The notes under the pieces: generated by a model
The model's input: the letters and a program-made list of their open reading frames with translations, nothing else
Database searches by the model: none
Told to the model about the DNA's origin: nothing
Program-made: the position numbers and the translations under genes
Assembly (NCBI GenBank): GCA_001414485.1
Contig: LLEY01000152.1
Span: forward strand, 1-64,000
DNA: 64,000 nt
Reading direction: 5' to 3'
Origin: Calycina herbarum
Taxonomy: Eukaryota; Ascomycota; Leotiomycetes; Helotiales; Pezizellaceae
Part shown: positions 35,085 to 46,539 of the stretch, in pieces
Position numbering within the stretch: position 1 is the first letter of the stretch
Layout of the letters: every line of letters begins with the position of its first letter

Positions 35085-38000
35085 ATGTTGACTGCCAAGG
35101 ATATCCCCTCTGGTGCTTCCACGATGCCTACAGTTCGTGATGCCGGTATCACAGTGTTGTCTGAACCGGGTGAGGGGCAAGAGGTCATCGCAGAGTACGT
35201 ACTCTCAAACCCTTCTTGCACTTGACTGACATGACAGCAAGTATTGTGTTCATCCATGGATTGCAGGGAAATCCAAAAGACACCTGGACATGGAGTCGAG
35301 CGGCCCCGGTAACCAATAAGAAGAGGTTTGGATTATGGTCATCAGCAAGCACGACCGACGGCTCGAATGTTATCAAAAGCAGCAGTACTTTTTGGCCTTA
35401 CGATCTTCTACGTCTCGACTTCAATAATGTACGAATACTCACATATGGCTACGATTCAGCTGTATCGAAATTCTTCAGTGGATCTGCGCACAAAGGCAAT
35501 ATCATGGCACACTGCAGGGAGTTGCTAGCAGCTTTGGAGGATGAACGATATGATTGTGTAATGCCAGAATACTTTCTTGGATTCGAGTTAATACTGACCA
35601 CTGTTTCTAGCCGGACAGGAAATTGATACTTGTTGCACACTCTCTTGGAGGTAAGAATGGTCCACCTTAGAACTCGCATATGTCTAACTCCTGCAAGGCA
35701 TTATAGTTAAAGCCGTACGTATCATTAAACTATGAATATTAGGAGCTATGTTCGGAGACTGATACCAAGAAGATGCTTCTTCGCGCAAAGGACAGCGATA
35801 TAAAATCGGAAAGCGACATCCTCAAGTCAACAGCTGGTATACTCTTCTTCGGGACCCCACACCGAAGTGGGAATTATACCACCTTGGGGGAAATAGCGAG
35901 GAGGATTGCCAGCGCTTCCGGATTTGACACTTCGAACCAAAATATTGATGTCCTCAAACCTAATAGCGCACTTCTGGAAGACTTGGGTGAGCGCTTTCTG
36001 AAGCTCTATTTGGGCAATCCCAGTCAATTGAAAATCCACACTTTCCAAGAGGCAATGGGATTGTCATCGTTTGGGTACACAGTTCGTGATAAGGTATTAT
36101 TAGCTTTAGGGTGGCAATTTTTATCGCTGCTAACAACGAATAGGTTGTGGATGATACATCTTCTGCACTTACAGGTGCTGAGCCGAGGATTCCCATTGCT
36201 TCCAATCATATGGATATGTGCAAGTTCAAGGACAAGGACGACGATGGATACATTAAGGTTTCCCGTGTTCTCCGTCAATTGCTTCGAGCGATTGAGGACG
36301 GAAGGAAGGAAAGCAAAGTAGCGAAATCCGGGAATTGTTAGTGAGATACAAATCTTGGTCATGTTGGGTATCGCTAAATCGGTCTAGTAATTGATAATGG
36401 TTTGAAGTCATCATCCAGGTCTCATCGTTTGATTTAACATTTAAATTGGAGTGCTTCGACTCGCTAGCCTTCGAGGAAATGTACCTGCACCAAAAAGAGA
36501 TCACAGACGCCCCAGTAAATTCATGTGAATGGATCTTCAACCACCCAAAATATCGGCAGTGGGTTAAAGAAGATCACGGGATGCTTTGGATAATGGGAAA
36601 GCCAGGGTCGGGGAAGTCGACGCTAGTGAAACGACTCTACCAAACCTTTCAAAGCAACAACGATAGTTTGAACCATGCTCGCCTCGCATCCTTTTTCCAC
36701 AAAAGTGGCTCTCGGCTTCAGCACAACTTTAACGGGATGCTTCGTTCTACGTTACATCAATTGCTACGGCAAATTCCTTCGTCAGGTTCCCATTTCCGGT
36801 CGCTGTTTCAAGAAAAGAAAGGATTCCAGGGAACACGAAGTATGAATTGGGAATGGCAGGAGGGCGAACTGCGCGAGACGTGGAAGAAATCCTTGATAAC
36901 AGCCTCAAATACCCACGATATTTCGATTTTTTTAGATGGACTCGATGAAGTCGGCGATGAACCTGCGGATTCGGTTATCTCTTTCGTTCACCATGTCGCT
37001 GAGCAAATTCAGAGTTCGAAAAACAAATTGAGAATATGCTTATCGTGTCGCCATTACCCTCTGATACGGACCAATGAAGGGCTTCGGATCTGCATGGAAG
37101 AAGAAAATCGCCATGACATTGATAGGTATATCGATGCCGAACTCAACAGAAAGATAATTCTCTTTGATGATGAAGCTGGCCATGCGGAAATTGCTACACT
37201 ACAACACTCCATCTCAAGTAAAGCATCCGGTGTATTTTTATGGGCGGTTCTTGCTATTCCTGTCATCGCAGAGCAATACCAAGGCGGGAAACCCTTGGAT
37301 GCAATTATTGATGCTATTGGCAGAGGTCCAGAGGATCTTTACGATATGTATAAAGATATTCTCACGACCCAGGACGTCGATGATCAAGCAAGGAGGGAGC
37401 AAAGATTGCATTTGATGGAATGGATCTGTTGTTCAAACGTTCCTCTCACTGTTGTTGAACTTCGCTACGCACTGGCTTCCCATGACTCAATGGAGACATC
37501 GCGCTATCAGTTCTCTGCTTCCGACTCAGCCGAGTTCGTCGAAAGCGATTCTCGAATGGCAGCTATAATAACTGCTCTCTCTGGGGGCCTGGCAGAGGTT
37601 CGACTGTACGAAGACAGCATTGGGACCCATCGTATTGTCCAGGTCATCCATCAGTCAGTAAAAGACTTCTTTGTCCAAGAGGGCCTGCATTTCCTCCACG
37701 ATGGGCTTGTTGTATGTTACCAAGGAGACCCCGTTGCCGTGGCTCATGACAGGTTGTGCAAATCCTGTCTGAACTACCTGATGTTTGAAGAAATTCAGAG
37801 CATACAAAGGTTAGATGGATTAGATGATTACCCATTTCTTGAATATGCATTAGGAAATTGGTTTTTACATGCCCAAGAAGCAGAAGATGGCGGCATTGAC
37901 CAAAGCAGTATAATTAAACGTTTTCGATGGCCGAGACCTCGATGTTTTGAGAAGTGGTACGGGCTTTTCGAAGAGGTATGCGGCTGCGATGAATATGTAT

Positions 38001-38533
38001 CACTTTCTTCAGGGCTTGGATTATTGCATATTTCCGCAATGTCGAACCTTGTGAGTGTCGTTCGAGGTCTCTTGAGGTATGGAGACAACGTTAACGCCAC
38101 AGACGACGACGGCAATACACCATTACACTACGCTGCCAGTCAGGGCCGAGAAGAAATATTTTCCATACTGCTTAGCAAAGGCGCACATGTCGATGCAAAG
38201 AACGAGTTTGAAAGCACGCCACTGGAAGAAGCAGTCTGGATTGGAAATTATCACGCTGTGCAGCTGTTACTATCAATGAACGTAAATATGGATTTGGTAA
38301 ACCCTTTGATCAAGGCAGCTTACAGCGGTGACTTGAGGATCGTCGAACTTTTGCTTGATCATGGAGCCGATTATAACTCCCAAGGCAGACTCTTCAAAAG
38401 TGCATTGGAGGCTGCGCTTAGGGGAGGGAAAATGGAAGTCATAAGTCTGTTTTGTGGAAAGAGGGGCAGAAATCGATACCTGGGACTGCATCGACGGCAG
38501 TCCTTTACAAGTCGCAATATCCCAAGGGGATAA
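35085..38533 (+). CDS. NLR-like protein: SesB-type alpha/beta hydrolase, NACHT NTPase, ankyrin repeats
   Basis: Fungal NOD-like receptor architecture, a class linked to non-self recognition and regulated cell death. Model: join(35085..35194,35242..35557,35611..35650,35698..35714,35770..36093,36144..36317,36419..38533), about 1031 aa. Residues 1-325 form a SesB-like hydrolase: IVFIHGLQGNPKDTWTW, FWPYDLLRLDF, RILTYGYDS, the nucleophile elbow AHSLGG (Ser153), ILFFGTPHRSG and SNHMDMCKF. NACHT follows: Walker A GKPGSGKST (387-395) and Walker B IFLDGLDEVGD (about 497-507). Ankyrin repeats begin near 861 (TDDDGNTPLHYAASQGREEI). The 101-nt intron joining the two parts has a weak GTAGCG donor, so two genes remain possible. 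The final frame shifts at 38,450-38,453: ankyrin sequence (VERGAEIDTWD) continues in another frame to 38,840, so this copy loses about 100 residues unless the extra T is an error. Confidence 0.85.
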
Positions 38534-38840
38534 AGTCCTTGTCGAGCACTTATTGACGGTGGGAGCGTACTCACAAGGCCAAGAAGACATTGGTACTATC
38601 TTGGGGTATGCGAGAAGAAGAGCTGTTGCACTCAAGTCCATTAACAATCAAATCGCGAACACGCTTCGGCACAGCGAGCATGACCAACAAAAAGGAAGGG
38701 GCAAGAAAGTAAAAAGAAGGATTAGGGAGACCATGAAGGCTGAAATGCGTAACATTGAGACTGAAATTGAGATGATGGAACTGATCGAAGAGATAGGGTT
38801 GTCAAAAGGAGTTTTATGCTGCGATATCACTGAGTTTTGA
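38454..38840 (+). pseudogene. out-of-frame continuation of the NLR ankyrin and C-terminal tail
   Basis: This frame, one base off the upstream one, reads ERGAEIDTWDCIDGSPLQVA followed by ISQGDKVLVEHLLTVGAY, a clear ankyrin repeat that follows on from the last in-frame repeat. It then gives a basic, probably helical tail (GRGKKVKRRIRETMKAEMRN) and stops at 38,840. The shift is best explained by one extra T in the four-T run 38,450-38,453. No splice sites explain it. Confidence 0.75.
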
Positions 38841-38875
38841 GTAACAGTTGCTGGGAATTATTTTAATCAAACTTA

Positions 38876-39745
38876 GGGCCTGTTTGGCTCACTCCCTGGC
38901 AGACTTGGGCACTGATACTATCGATAAAATATCGAGGGGGTCTCTAACGATTATCGTATCGAGTAGAACTTAACTGATGATATATCGGATATATACGATA
39001 TATCGAGTCATGTGATCGTCAAATAGTAAATCCGTGCCGATAACCAATAGAATCTATAGGCTCGACTTTAAGCAAAGTCACATGCTTTTTATTAATATAA
39101 TACTATAATATAAGTAAGTGCTTAGCTCTCTTAAAGTAATTAATCTAGATTTATAGATATATCATTTATATAAAAGAAAATTAGCTTTTAGAAAAAAAGA
39201 GTAAATTATATCATGTGATTTCTCTTTACTATGTAGAGCCCCTAGCTTGAAAAAGCCGATATATATCGATAATCGTCTCTTTTTTACTGACGATATATCG
39301 TGCTAATCGTATCAGAGCAAAAAAGTATCGATTAATATCGAGAGCCGGTTATCGATAATTTATCGATATAAAAGTATCGGTGCCCAAGTCTGCTCCCTGG
39401 CATATTCAAATATTCTAACAAATATGCTAGGAGAGGTTTAAAGTGGTCTAGAATACGTTTGATTATATGCTTACTTTTTATAAGATATAGTTAGTAATCT
39501 TTTGGCTCGTCGTATATATCTCGATGTAGGGTTCGACAAAAAATTATGCGGGGAAAATATGCGGAATTGCAGCTTTTATAGGAAAAGAGAATATGTTTTA
39601 TTCTTGGTGGTGCATATCCTTAAAAGATATGGCCGTATATATTTTAGGATATTCTAGGATATGATAGCATATTTAAAAGTGTAGCCTCAATTTTTGGTGG
39701 TGCATATCTTAAAAATCTATTAAAAAGTGCGAGCAAAACAGGCCC
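38876..39745. mobile_element. Harbinger/Tourist-like MITE interrupted by a hAT-like element
   Basis: Terminal inverted repeats GGGCCTGTTTGGCTC (38,876) and GAGCAAAACAGGCCC (ending 39,745) differ at one base. TTA lies on both sides (38,873-38,875 and 39,746-39,748), the 3-bp target duplication of PIF/Harbinger elements, whose Tourist MITEs often begin GGGCCTGTTTG. Without the inner insertion the element is about 369 bp, non-coding. It lies 35 bp past the end of the NLR reading frame. Confidence 0.85.
38900..39392. mobile_element. 493-bp hAT-like non-autonomous element with 8-bp target duplication
   Basis: Ends CAGACTTGGGCACTGATAC and GTATCGGTGCCCAAGTCTG are inverted repeats with one mismatch. 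Identical CTCCCTGG octamers flank it (38,892-38,899 and 39,393-39,400). An 8-bp duplication and a CAG start indicate the hAT superfamily. The interior is full of TATCGAT/ATATCG motifs near both ends, possible sub-terminal transposase sites, and has no coding frame. Confidence 0.88.
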
Positions 39746-39748
39746 TTA

Positions 39749-40390
39749 CTTTGTATTTCCCGTAGTTTCTCATCCCTTCTAGACATTTATTTAGGGACAG
39801 AAAAAAATGACCAAAAATGGAAGAAGAAGAGGTCCAAAAACATGGATCCCGTGCCTAGGGGTAAATTCCACTGGAACTTTTGGGCCGAACTTTTGAAACT
39901 TTCCATCGGCTAAAAATAACCCCAACAACCCGCAAAGACTTTCTCATGATAAGGGTAAGCTACCGAAAACAAAACAAGCATCAGACCAAATCCCTTCGCT
40001 AAAATCTCGGAACCAACTGTCCGGGAAGCTAGCTATACCTGACATATATACAAGCATCAACATGCGGGGTAATAATCCCCAACACGTTTTCGGCTTGAAG
40101 ACCCGAGTAAAATCGTATCCTCAAATTAAAGTTGCGTGTCGTGTCGACGATGCAAATGATCAGATGGCATGGCTAAATTGAGAATGGCGATTACCGAGGC
40201 GGCTAAACTCAAGTTTTGTGGGTTTCGTAATTATCCTCGTCTCTCGTGGGGGTCGATTGGAGGTTGGAGAAACTTATTTCCGGGTCTAAGATGGGAGCCT
40301 CCTGGTTCTTTGAGATATAAGATACAAGTCCTATGCCATTTTTAAACGAATGCCGCGAAGAGTCTCGTCGACCGAAAAATAAAGCCCAAT
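39749..40390. other. promoter region of the esterase gene
   Basis: Nothing beyond presumed promoter and leader of the gene starting at 40,391. No repeat or open frame supported. Confidence 0.5.
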
Positions 40391-41691
40391 ATGCTGTTTT
40401 CAATTTTCTCTCGGGTCTTCCTGGCTGTGGCTCTTGCCACAAGCTCGTTGGCATGTACACTTCAACAAATAACAGCAAATATTGGCTCCAACCCGACCGG
40501 AGTGACCTTTTACATATGTATTCCAGCAAAACTTGCAGCTAAACCGGCGCTCATAGTGGCAATGCACTATTGCAGTGGAACTGCACAAGCATATTACTCG
40601 GGAACCCAATATGCAACTCTTGCAGAGACGTATGGATTTATCGTCATATACCCGAATGCACCAACCAGTGGCGGATGCTGGGATGTTCATAGTACCGAAA
40701 CTTTGACGCATAATGCAGGGGGAGACTCTTTGGGAATTGCGAATGCCGCTCGATATGCGATATCAACTTATGGTATCGACACCAGCAAGGTTTTCATGAC
40801 TGGGACGTCTTCAGGTAAATTTCTCGAAGCGAGTCTTATGTCGGTAGCTAACGAGTTCAGGGGCTATGATGACGAATGTCCTTGCTGGTGCATATCCTGA
40901 TCTTTTCGTTGCTGGTGCTTCGTTTTCTGGTGTTCCGTACGGATGCTTCGCTGGCACTTCTGCATGGAGTACTCAATGTGCTACTGGGACACTTTATAAG
41001 ACTGCACAAGCTTGGGGTGACCAGGTCAGAGCTGGATATCCTGGATATACCGGAACGAGACCAAGATTGCAAGAATGGCATGGGACGGCGGATACGACGC
41101 TCTATTATCAAAATTTGGTTGAAGCAAACAAGCAATGTAAGCTAGCAGTTTTTTATTTAAATAGGCAGGAGAACTAACATCCGCAGGGTCCAATGTCTTT
41201 GGTATCTCTTTCGTCAAGAACAACACCAACACACCACTCTCGGGATATACCCAGATGATTTATGGCGATGGGAACCAATATATCGCTTACAGTACTTTAA
41301 ACGTTGGCCATACTGTTCCGGTTCGAGAAGGTGATGTATTGAACTGGTTTGGAATTACCGGAACACAGTTCCCTGGAGGAGGAACGACACCTACGACGAC
41401 AACGCTGGTGACTTCAACAACTTCACCTGCGACTACTAGCATTGCTCCAACGACGACAACGACACCTGGAGGAACGCTTCCAAAATGGAGTCAGTGGTAA
41501 GTGGCTTCTTCCAATCCTTGGTTTGAAATGAGACTGAGTGCATACAGTGGAGGTTCAACCTGGTCTGGGTCGGGCACTTGTGTTGCAGGTTCAACTTGTA
41601 ACTATGTGAATGACTTCTACTCTCAGGTAAGTTCCCAAAAAGACGTCCTTAGTCCGCGGACGCGTTCTAATATCGAATACAGTGCATATAA
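40391..41691 (+). CDS. secreted CE1-type esterase (acetyl xylan/feruloyl esterase) with C-terminal CBM1
   Basis: Predicted extracellular enzyme removing acetyl or feruloyl groups from plant xylan, tethered to cellulose. Model: join(40391..40814,40861..41136,41187..41496,41548..41626,41683..41691), 365 aa. Signal peptide [21 protein letters not shown]; then the CE1/PHB-depolymerase-like fold with [30 protein letters not shown] and the nucleophile elbow [10 protein letters not shown]. Catalytic Asp/His candidates are EWHGTADTT and the His of NVGHTVPV. A Thr-rich linker (about residues 305-335) leads to CBM1: [20 protein letters not shown] then [11 protein letters not shown]. The tiny last exon (three codons, CI and stop) supplies the final CBM1 cysteine, which supports this splice. 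Acetyl versus feruloyl specificity is not decidable here. Confidence 0.93.
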
Positions 41692-42264
41692 AGAGACGAA
41701 ATATAAGATCGTGGAAATAAAAGGGACTGCAATGAGTGAACCAGTCAAGCTTTGTGAAGTTATTGTGAAAACCTTGAAAAATCAAGCCACACACGTGATA
41801 ACAAAGTGTTTCAGCTACTGGCGCTCCAAAGCTTCTTCAAATTCCACCACTGAAAACTTCCAAAGATTTCTCACGCCCAACATTGTCCTCTCTCCTTGCT
41901 CTTATCCAATTGGATTGTTTGCTTATCTGCAACGCATGGTCAGACGTCCGATTTCAATCTTTTACTTGCCCCATTGAGCTGCTGACTGCATGGGCTAATT
42001 GAGAAAAACGGAGATGATATCAGCCGCAAACCAAGAACCTATTCAACCGGACAAATCAAGTTGCACGAGCAAAGTTGCCATGCGACATAGTCCATAAATA
42101 TCTTGCAAGTTGGCGTAACACAACATGACGGTGGTGCAACCCTAGTTCTTCAGCCCCACCAACACTCCGTCTTTTATCTGTGTCTATCCAAATGCTTTTT
42201 CTCCCTTTACATTGTCAGTCGCGTGTTGACGTCCATTGTGTTCCGATACTGCAGTCTTTCGATA
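41692..42264. other. intergenic region
   Basis: 3' UTR of the esterase gene and promoter of the membrane protein gene. No domain-bearing frame. Confidence 0.55.
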
Positions 42265-43663
42265 ATGAGTGATTCTCCGACTCGAGTCGGAGCCTTTGTC
42301 GCTGCTGCTGTGTTGCTTGTTGCTTCGACTGCGATCGTGGGTCTGCGGCTGAGCGTTCGAAAGATAAAGAGGTCATATCTTGGACTCGATGATCTTTTTA
42401 TCTCTGTGTCCCTGGTATGATCCCTGTATATGCACGCGCGGAAAAGGCAAAGTTGTCTAACATATCTATCAGTTATTCGTGTGGGCTCTTGGTATCATTC
42501 TTCTTGTTGGTCAGTGACCGGTGTATTCATCCTCTCTCTCGGAACCCAACGTTAATCATGTCCTAGCTACCGCCAGGGGAACTGTAGGCTCACATACGTT
42601 ACGTGATCCAAACAACGATCATGTTGAATTGACTCTGCATGAGATAGAGATATACAAGGTCAGTATATGTAACATCCCACCGTTGGATTTCTCGCTGATT
42701 GATAAAGTTCGCCTTTATTTCTCAAGTACTATCAACCATTGTCTACGGGACCTTGAAATTGAGTGTACTTTTTCTCTTCCGAAGGATATTTCACAGCAAC
42801 AAGTTCGAGATCATATCACTCTCAGCCATTGCACTGGTCGTCGCATGGACAGTGTCATTCTTCTTCGCAACTTTGTTCCAATGTGGAAATAATCCAGCCT
42901 GGATTTGGGCTGACTCCAATACCGCCGCAAAGCATTGCGGTTCATATAAACATATCGAACTTGCTCAAGCTGTCTCGGATGTTGCCACGGGACTATTGGT
43001 ACTCGTCATTCCCCTTCCGATTGTTTGGAAGCTCCACATGTCTCTCTCGCAAAAGACTGGGATGATGATTGTTTTCCTGTTGGGTTATTTGTACGTGCAA
43101 AGATTTCAAACATTGATTATTCCTCTTTACTGATGGAATTTGTAGGTCTGCAGCAGCAGCTTGCGTCCGTATTGTATTTATCGTCAATGTCAATTACAGT
43201 AAGATCCCATTTCCAATTGCGGCAAGAACTGGTTTACTAACTTCCAAGCAGAAAATACTTCAGCTATTCGTGACATCCTAGGTAAGCAAGAATTATTATT
43301 CAAAAATATTTTCTCTAACCCGAACTTCCAGGCGAGGGAACAAACATGATGGTATGGGGCTACGTTGAAGCCGGCGTAGGAATAATCGCCGCCTCCCTCC
43401 CCACACTTACGCCCGTCCTAAAAGGCGAAATCCAAGAAAACAGGATTTCCCTCACCTCAACCAGATCCCACAAGCGAGGAGCCGAGATTCTGGAATCAAA
43501 TACCTGGAGTTATGAGATGCCTAATCGGGATATTTATGGACAATCTAGTTCTCAACTTACGACTCGTATTGAAAGGGAGATGTCGAATAGTTTTGGCGGA
43601 AAGATACCGGGTGGGAGGATATTGAGACAGGATAATGTTGTTGTTCAGGAGGATAGGATTTAG
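42265..43663 (+). CDS. fungal rhodopsin-domain (SAT4/PTH11-related) integral membrane protein
   Basis: Seven-helix membrane protein of the fungal 'rhodopsin domain' group, some members of which act as PTH11-type receptors. Model: join(42265..42414,42473..42509,42567..42658,42708..43090,43146..43198,43249..43281,43332..43663), 359 aa; all introns are 49-58 nt. Splicing rebuilds the family blocks RLSVRKIKRSYLGLDDLFIS, YGTLKLSVLFLFRRIF, FQCGNNPAWIW, DVATGLLVLVIPLPIVWKL and MVWGYVEAGVGIIAASLPTL. No N-terminal CFEM domain is present. The C-terminal tail (about 80 aa) is hydrophilic and presumably cytosolic. Ligand unknown. Confidence 0.92.
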
Positions 43664-44856
43664 GTGTATACATGAGCTTTTTAGCAAGTCTAATTTTGTA
43701 TTATAGGATGCCATGGTTTATTCCAGAAGTTCAATTTGTGGTTGCGGAATTGGTACAGTGGTAAGACGCCGGGTCATTGCGCTCCGGCACCTCGATTTCA
43801 TATTAGTAAGACATACAAATTACGTCAAACTTGAAGGAGAGAGTTGGTATGCTTTATTCACCAATTATAACATTGATTAATTAAGTCTAGGGATACTTTA
43901 AACCCGCTATTATTGAATCTCTATACTCTGTTTAATTATTCTAAACTTTCTAGAATATTTATATTAAATAAACTTTAATTAGATAAGTATATAATACTCT
44001 ATATATCCAAAACACCTGCAACTTTATCAGCTCAAACACCGTCGAAAGCATAATTAACAACCTAACTTACTAGACTCACTTTTTAAAACTAGAAAGTAGT
44101 AATATGAGTGGTCAATTCCGCGATTGTTCGAGTCGGAGGCCGGCCAGCGTAGTGAATGATTTGATTTGATTTGAGTTTAGAGACCTTCTTACTCAAATCT
44201 GAGTATTTTTAACCTAAAACTAAATTAGATCTAATCTAATCAGACTAAATTGATTAGGAATTATTTCATTCTACACGGGCCAGGTATCGGGGAGCTAAAA
44301 TTAGACGGGTAAGCTATAATTTCCAGGGAAGTTTTATAATAATTAAGTAAATTTACTACTTATATTAAATGTTTATAAAATGTTTAGTATATTCTAAATT
44401 AATCATAGTACAAAATATACTATTTAAAAGCTAATAAAGAGTATATAGCTATCTATGCTATATAACTCAACGAATAAATAATTAATAAATTCTTTTTTAG
44501 CTAAATCGACTCAAATCATGGTACAAACTAAATCACAATTAAATCAAATCGAATCTGATTAAGTTAATTTAGAATTAATTAATTGGTTTTTTTGTCACCA
44601 CGCCGTGTTCGACCAAGACTTGGAAAATCAATCTCAAATCCTTTTTCTAAACGATTAGAACAATTGAATATATATCAACTTTATTCTTCTAAAAGTTTTA
44701 AAACAATTTGAGAAGCGAAAGTGACAGGGAAATACAGTCATGAATTTGATGATTAATAAGTCTCGCAAAAACCCCAAGCAATTCTCCATGTGCAAATGTG
44801 CTGTTCTTTATGGCAAATCTTATCCTTCCTATGTTCCCTTCTGCCGGCTTATTAGC
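43664..44856. other. A+T-rich intergenic region with repeat debris
   Basis: Lies between convergent genes. At 43,760-43,800 is a segment GGGTCATTGCGCTCCGGCAC resembling the left end of the MITE-like family described at 45.9, 46.5 and 58.2 kb. From 43,850 to 44,720 the DNA is A+T-rich with ATTTGATTTGATT and AATCAAATCGAATC stretches that could pair, but I could not define element ends. No gene. Confidence 0.5.
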
Positions 44857-45669
44857 TCACAATGTCTTGATTTCCATCATCCCAAAGGCTATTTTTGAAC
44901 CATAATCGGAACAGTCCGATTCATCGGGATCTCCTTCCATCCTCTCCCGAATCTCATCTTTCATTGTCTCGCTGAAGTTTATGAAATCCGCCGAAACTAA
45001 AGCTCCAAGTTCAGATATTTGACCCGATTGTTCTAAGTTTTCGGGAAGCAAGAATTGGCATTCAATCGGTTGGGCGTTTTTGACTCTCTGGCTGATAGCT
45101 TCAATATCGACATCTTCCATTGTCCGAAAAACAAGAACTTCCCATAGATCCCTGAGGGTGTAATCGTACTCCAGTAATGGGCGCAAGTTGTAAAGATTGT
45201 CTTTGTGAGCCGCATCAACTGCCACGCGATAAGATGAGTATGGGAGATGGTGGACAAGCCCGTCAGCGGCGTCTTGTGTAGTGGGGAAAATGATGTCGAC
45301 CTCCCAATTGATGTAGAGGAAGGGTTTGTAGGCGGCTTTCTCGTTTACCTGGTAGTCGTCGCCTTCACGGTTGCCGAACTCAAGCGTGTAGTGATGGAGA
45401 CCTACTTCGCGTGACCCTTGCGAAATATGAAGTACGGCAGGTGGACTCATGCGCTGAACTTGGAGTTTCCTCGGAATTCACTATGTGCTTCGAGTGTTTC
45501 GGCGTCTTCCCACATTGCAAGCTTCCCTTCAAAGAATCACTCGGGGCTCCATGCACGCAAGTCTCCTTATCTCAAGGCGAATCTCGACCGGTACTTTCGA
45601 GAAGCCTGCATCTCCAGCAGCATATCCAGCCGCAGCATTCTTTCGGGCCTGTGCCCTAGTTTGAGGCAT
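44857..45669 (-). CDS. 2EXR-domain protein
   Basis: Fungal 2EXR proteins are common in Leotiomycetes and have no established role. Model: complement(join(44857..45453,45541..45669)), 241 aa. The first exon carries the signature FSKVPVEIRLEIRRLACMEP; the second continues SPPAVLHISQGSREVGLHHY then INWEVDIIF, in the family order. The 87-nt intron (45,454-45,540) is tentative: it removes a stop after PRVIL but leaves out sequence that resembles the family (EFRGNSKFSA) in another frame, so a frameshift in this segment is the alternative. The C-terminal third is acidic. It is convergent with the rhodopsin-fold gene. Confidence 0.7.
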
Positions 45670-45949
45670 GTTGGTGCTCTAAAAGGAATCAGAAATGCTC
45701 GTAAAGATAGCAAAGATACTTACAAATGGTACGAATGGATCAAATTTGGCGCGCAGTGTGGGCGATGGTAGATGGAGACTGAGGGTTAGAGGCCTCGCGA
45801 CAGGTGTCGGAGAAGATGTGGTGAGGGAGTTGGTAAACAGTTCCTCGAAGCACTAGATGGCCGTGCTTGCTCGTTTTGGCAAGAGCGACTAGCAAGTATT
45901 TTCATTGAAGAGGGAACCTGGAAGTTCGAAGCGGCCGAAAAAGTAAGAG

Positions 45950-46200
45950 GACCCCCCTCCGGCACACTTCAAATTTATGGTCTGAGAAGTGTTAGAAGAA
46001 TTAAAATGTCGCTTTACTCTGTAAACACCCTATTTCTCGTTACTCGAGACTATCTCGAACAATTACAAACATTGTCTAAAAGCTTTTAGGAGAATCAAGG
46101 AACCAATTTCCTAATTCTTCTAGATCCTCTCGAACAATCAATCATCCTTGACCGATTCATACGATAAAAGTAGGTATTCGCAGAATAATGAATCCCCACA
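45950..46200. repeat. MITE-like dispersed repeat, copy A
   Basis: Begins CCCCCCTCCGGCACACTTC and ends GTATTCGCAGAATAATGAAT. Shares with the 58.2-kb copy the blocks TTTTAGGAGAATCAAGGAAC, AATTCTTCTAGATCCTCTC and CGAACAATCAATCATCC, and with the 47.1-kb copy AAAATGTCGCTTT. Boundaries are approximate. Terminal repeats are imperfect. Confidence 0.6.
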
Positions 46201-46539
46201 CCAAATTGCTTGACAAAAATGTTTCTGTTGGTATGACTTGGTGGCCAATAGCATGATGCAAAAAGAGTGTATTATCGTTCGTGCATACAGAGCAAAGTTA
46301 GCTGCTCTATCTACTTAAATAGACCTTAAGCGAGAAGGTCACGTGGAGTGCTATTCACTCTGATTATACCGACAGTTTCTTTCATCAATTTTTTTTTATA
46401 ATATAGTTCTAGCTTTTGGTCCCCATTGGCCCTTTTGAGAGTATGAAAAGGTTCCAATGTATAGCTCAGGGGGGGAGTTCTTTTTTAGAAATTTGCAGGC
46501 GCGGTGAGCAAGCATCGAGGTTTCGAAGCGGACGAAAAA

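Noticed and set aside
43737..43800. Possible tRNA or tRNA-derived element (A-box-like GGTACAGTGGTAAGAC)
   Set aside because: No proper T-arm sequence and no cloverleaf with a 7-nt anticodon loop; the segment matches the end of the MITE-like family better.
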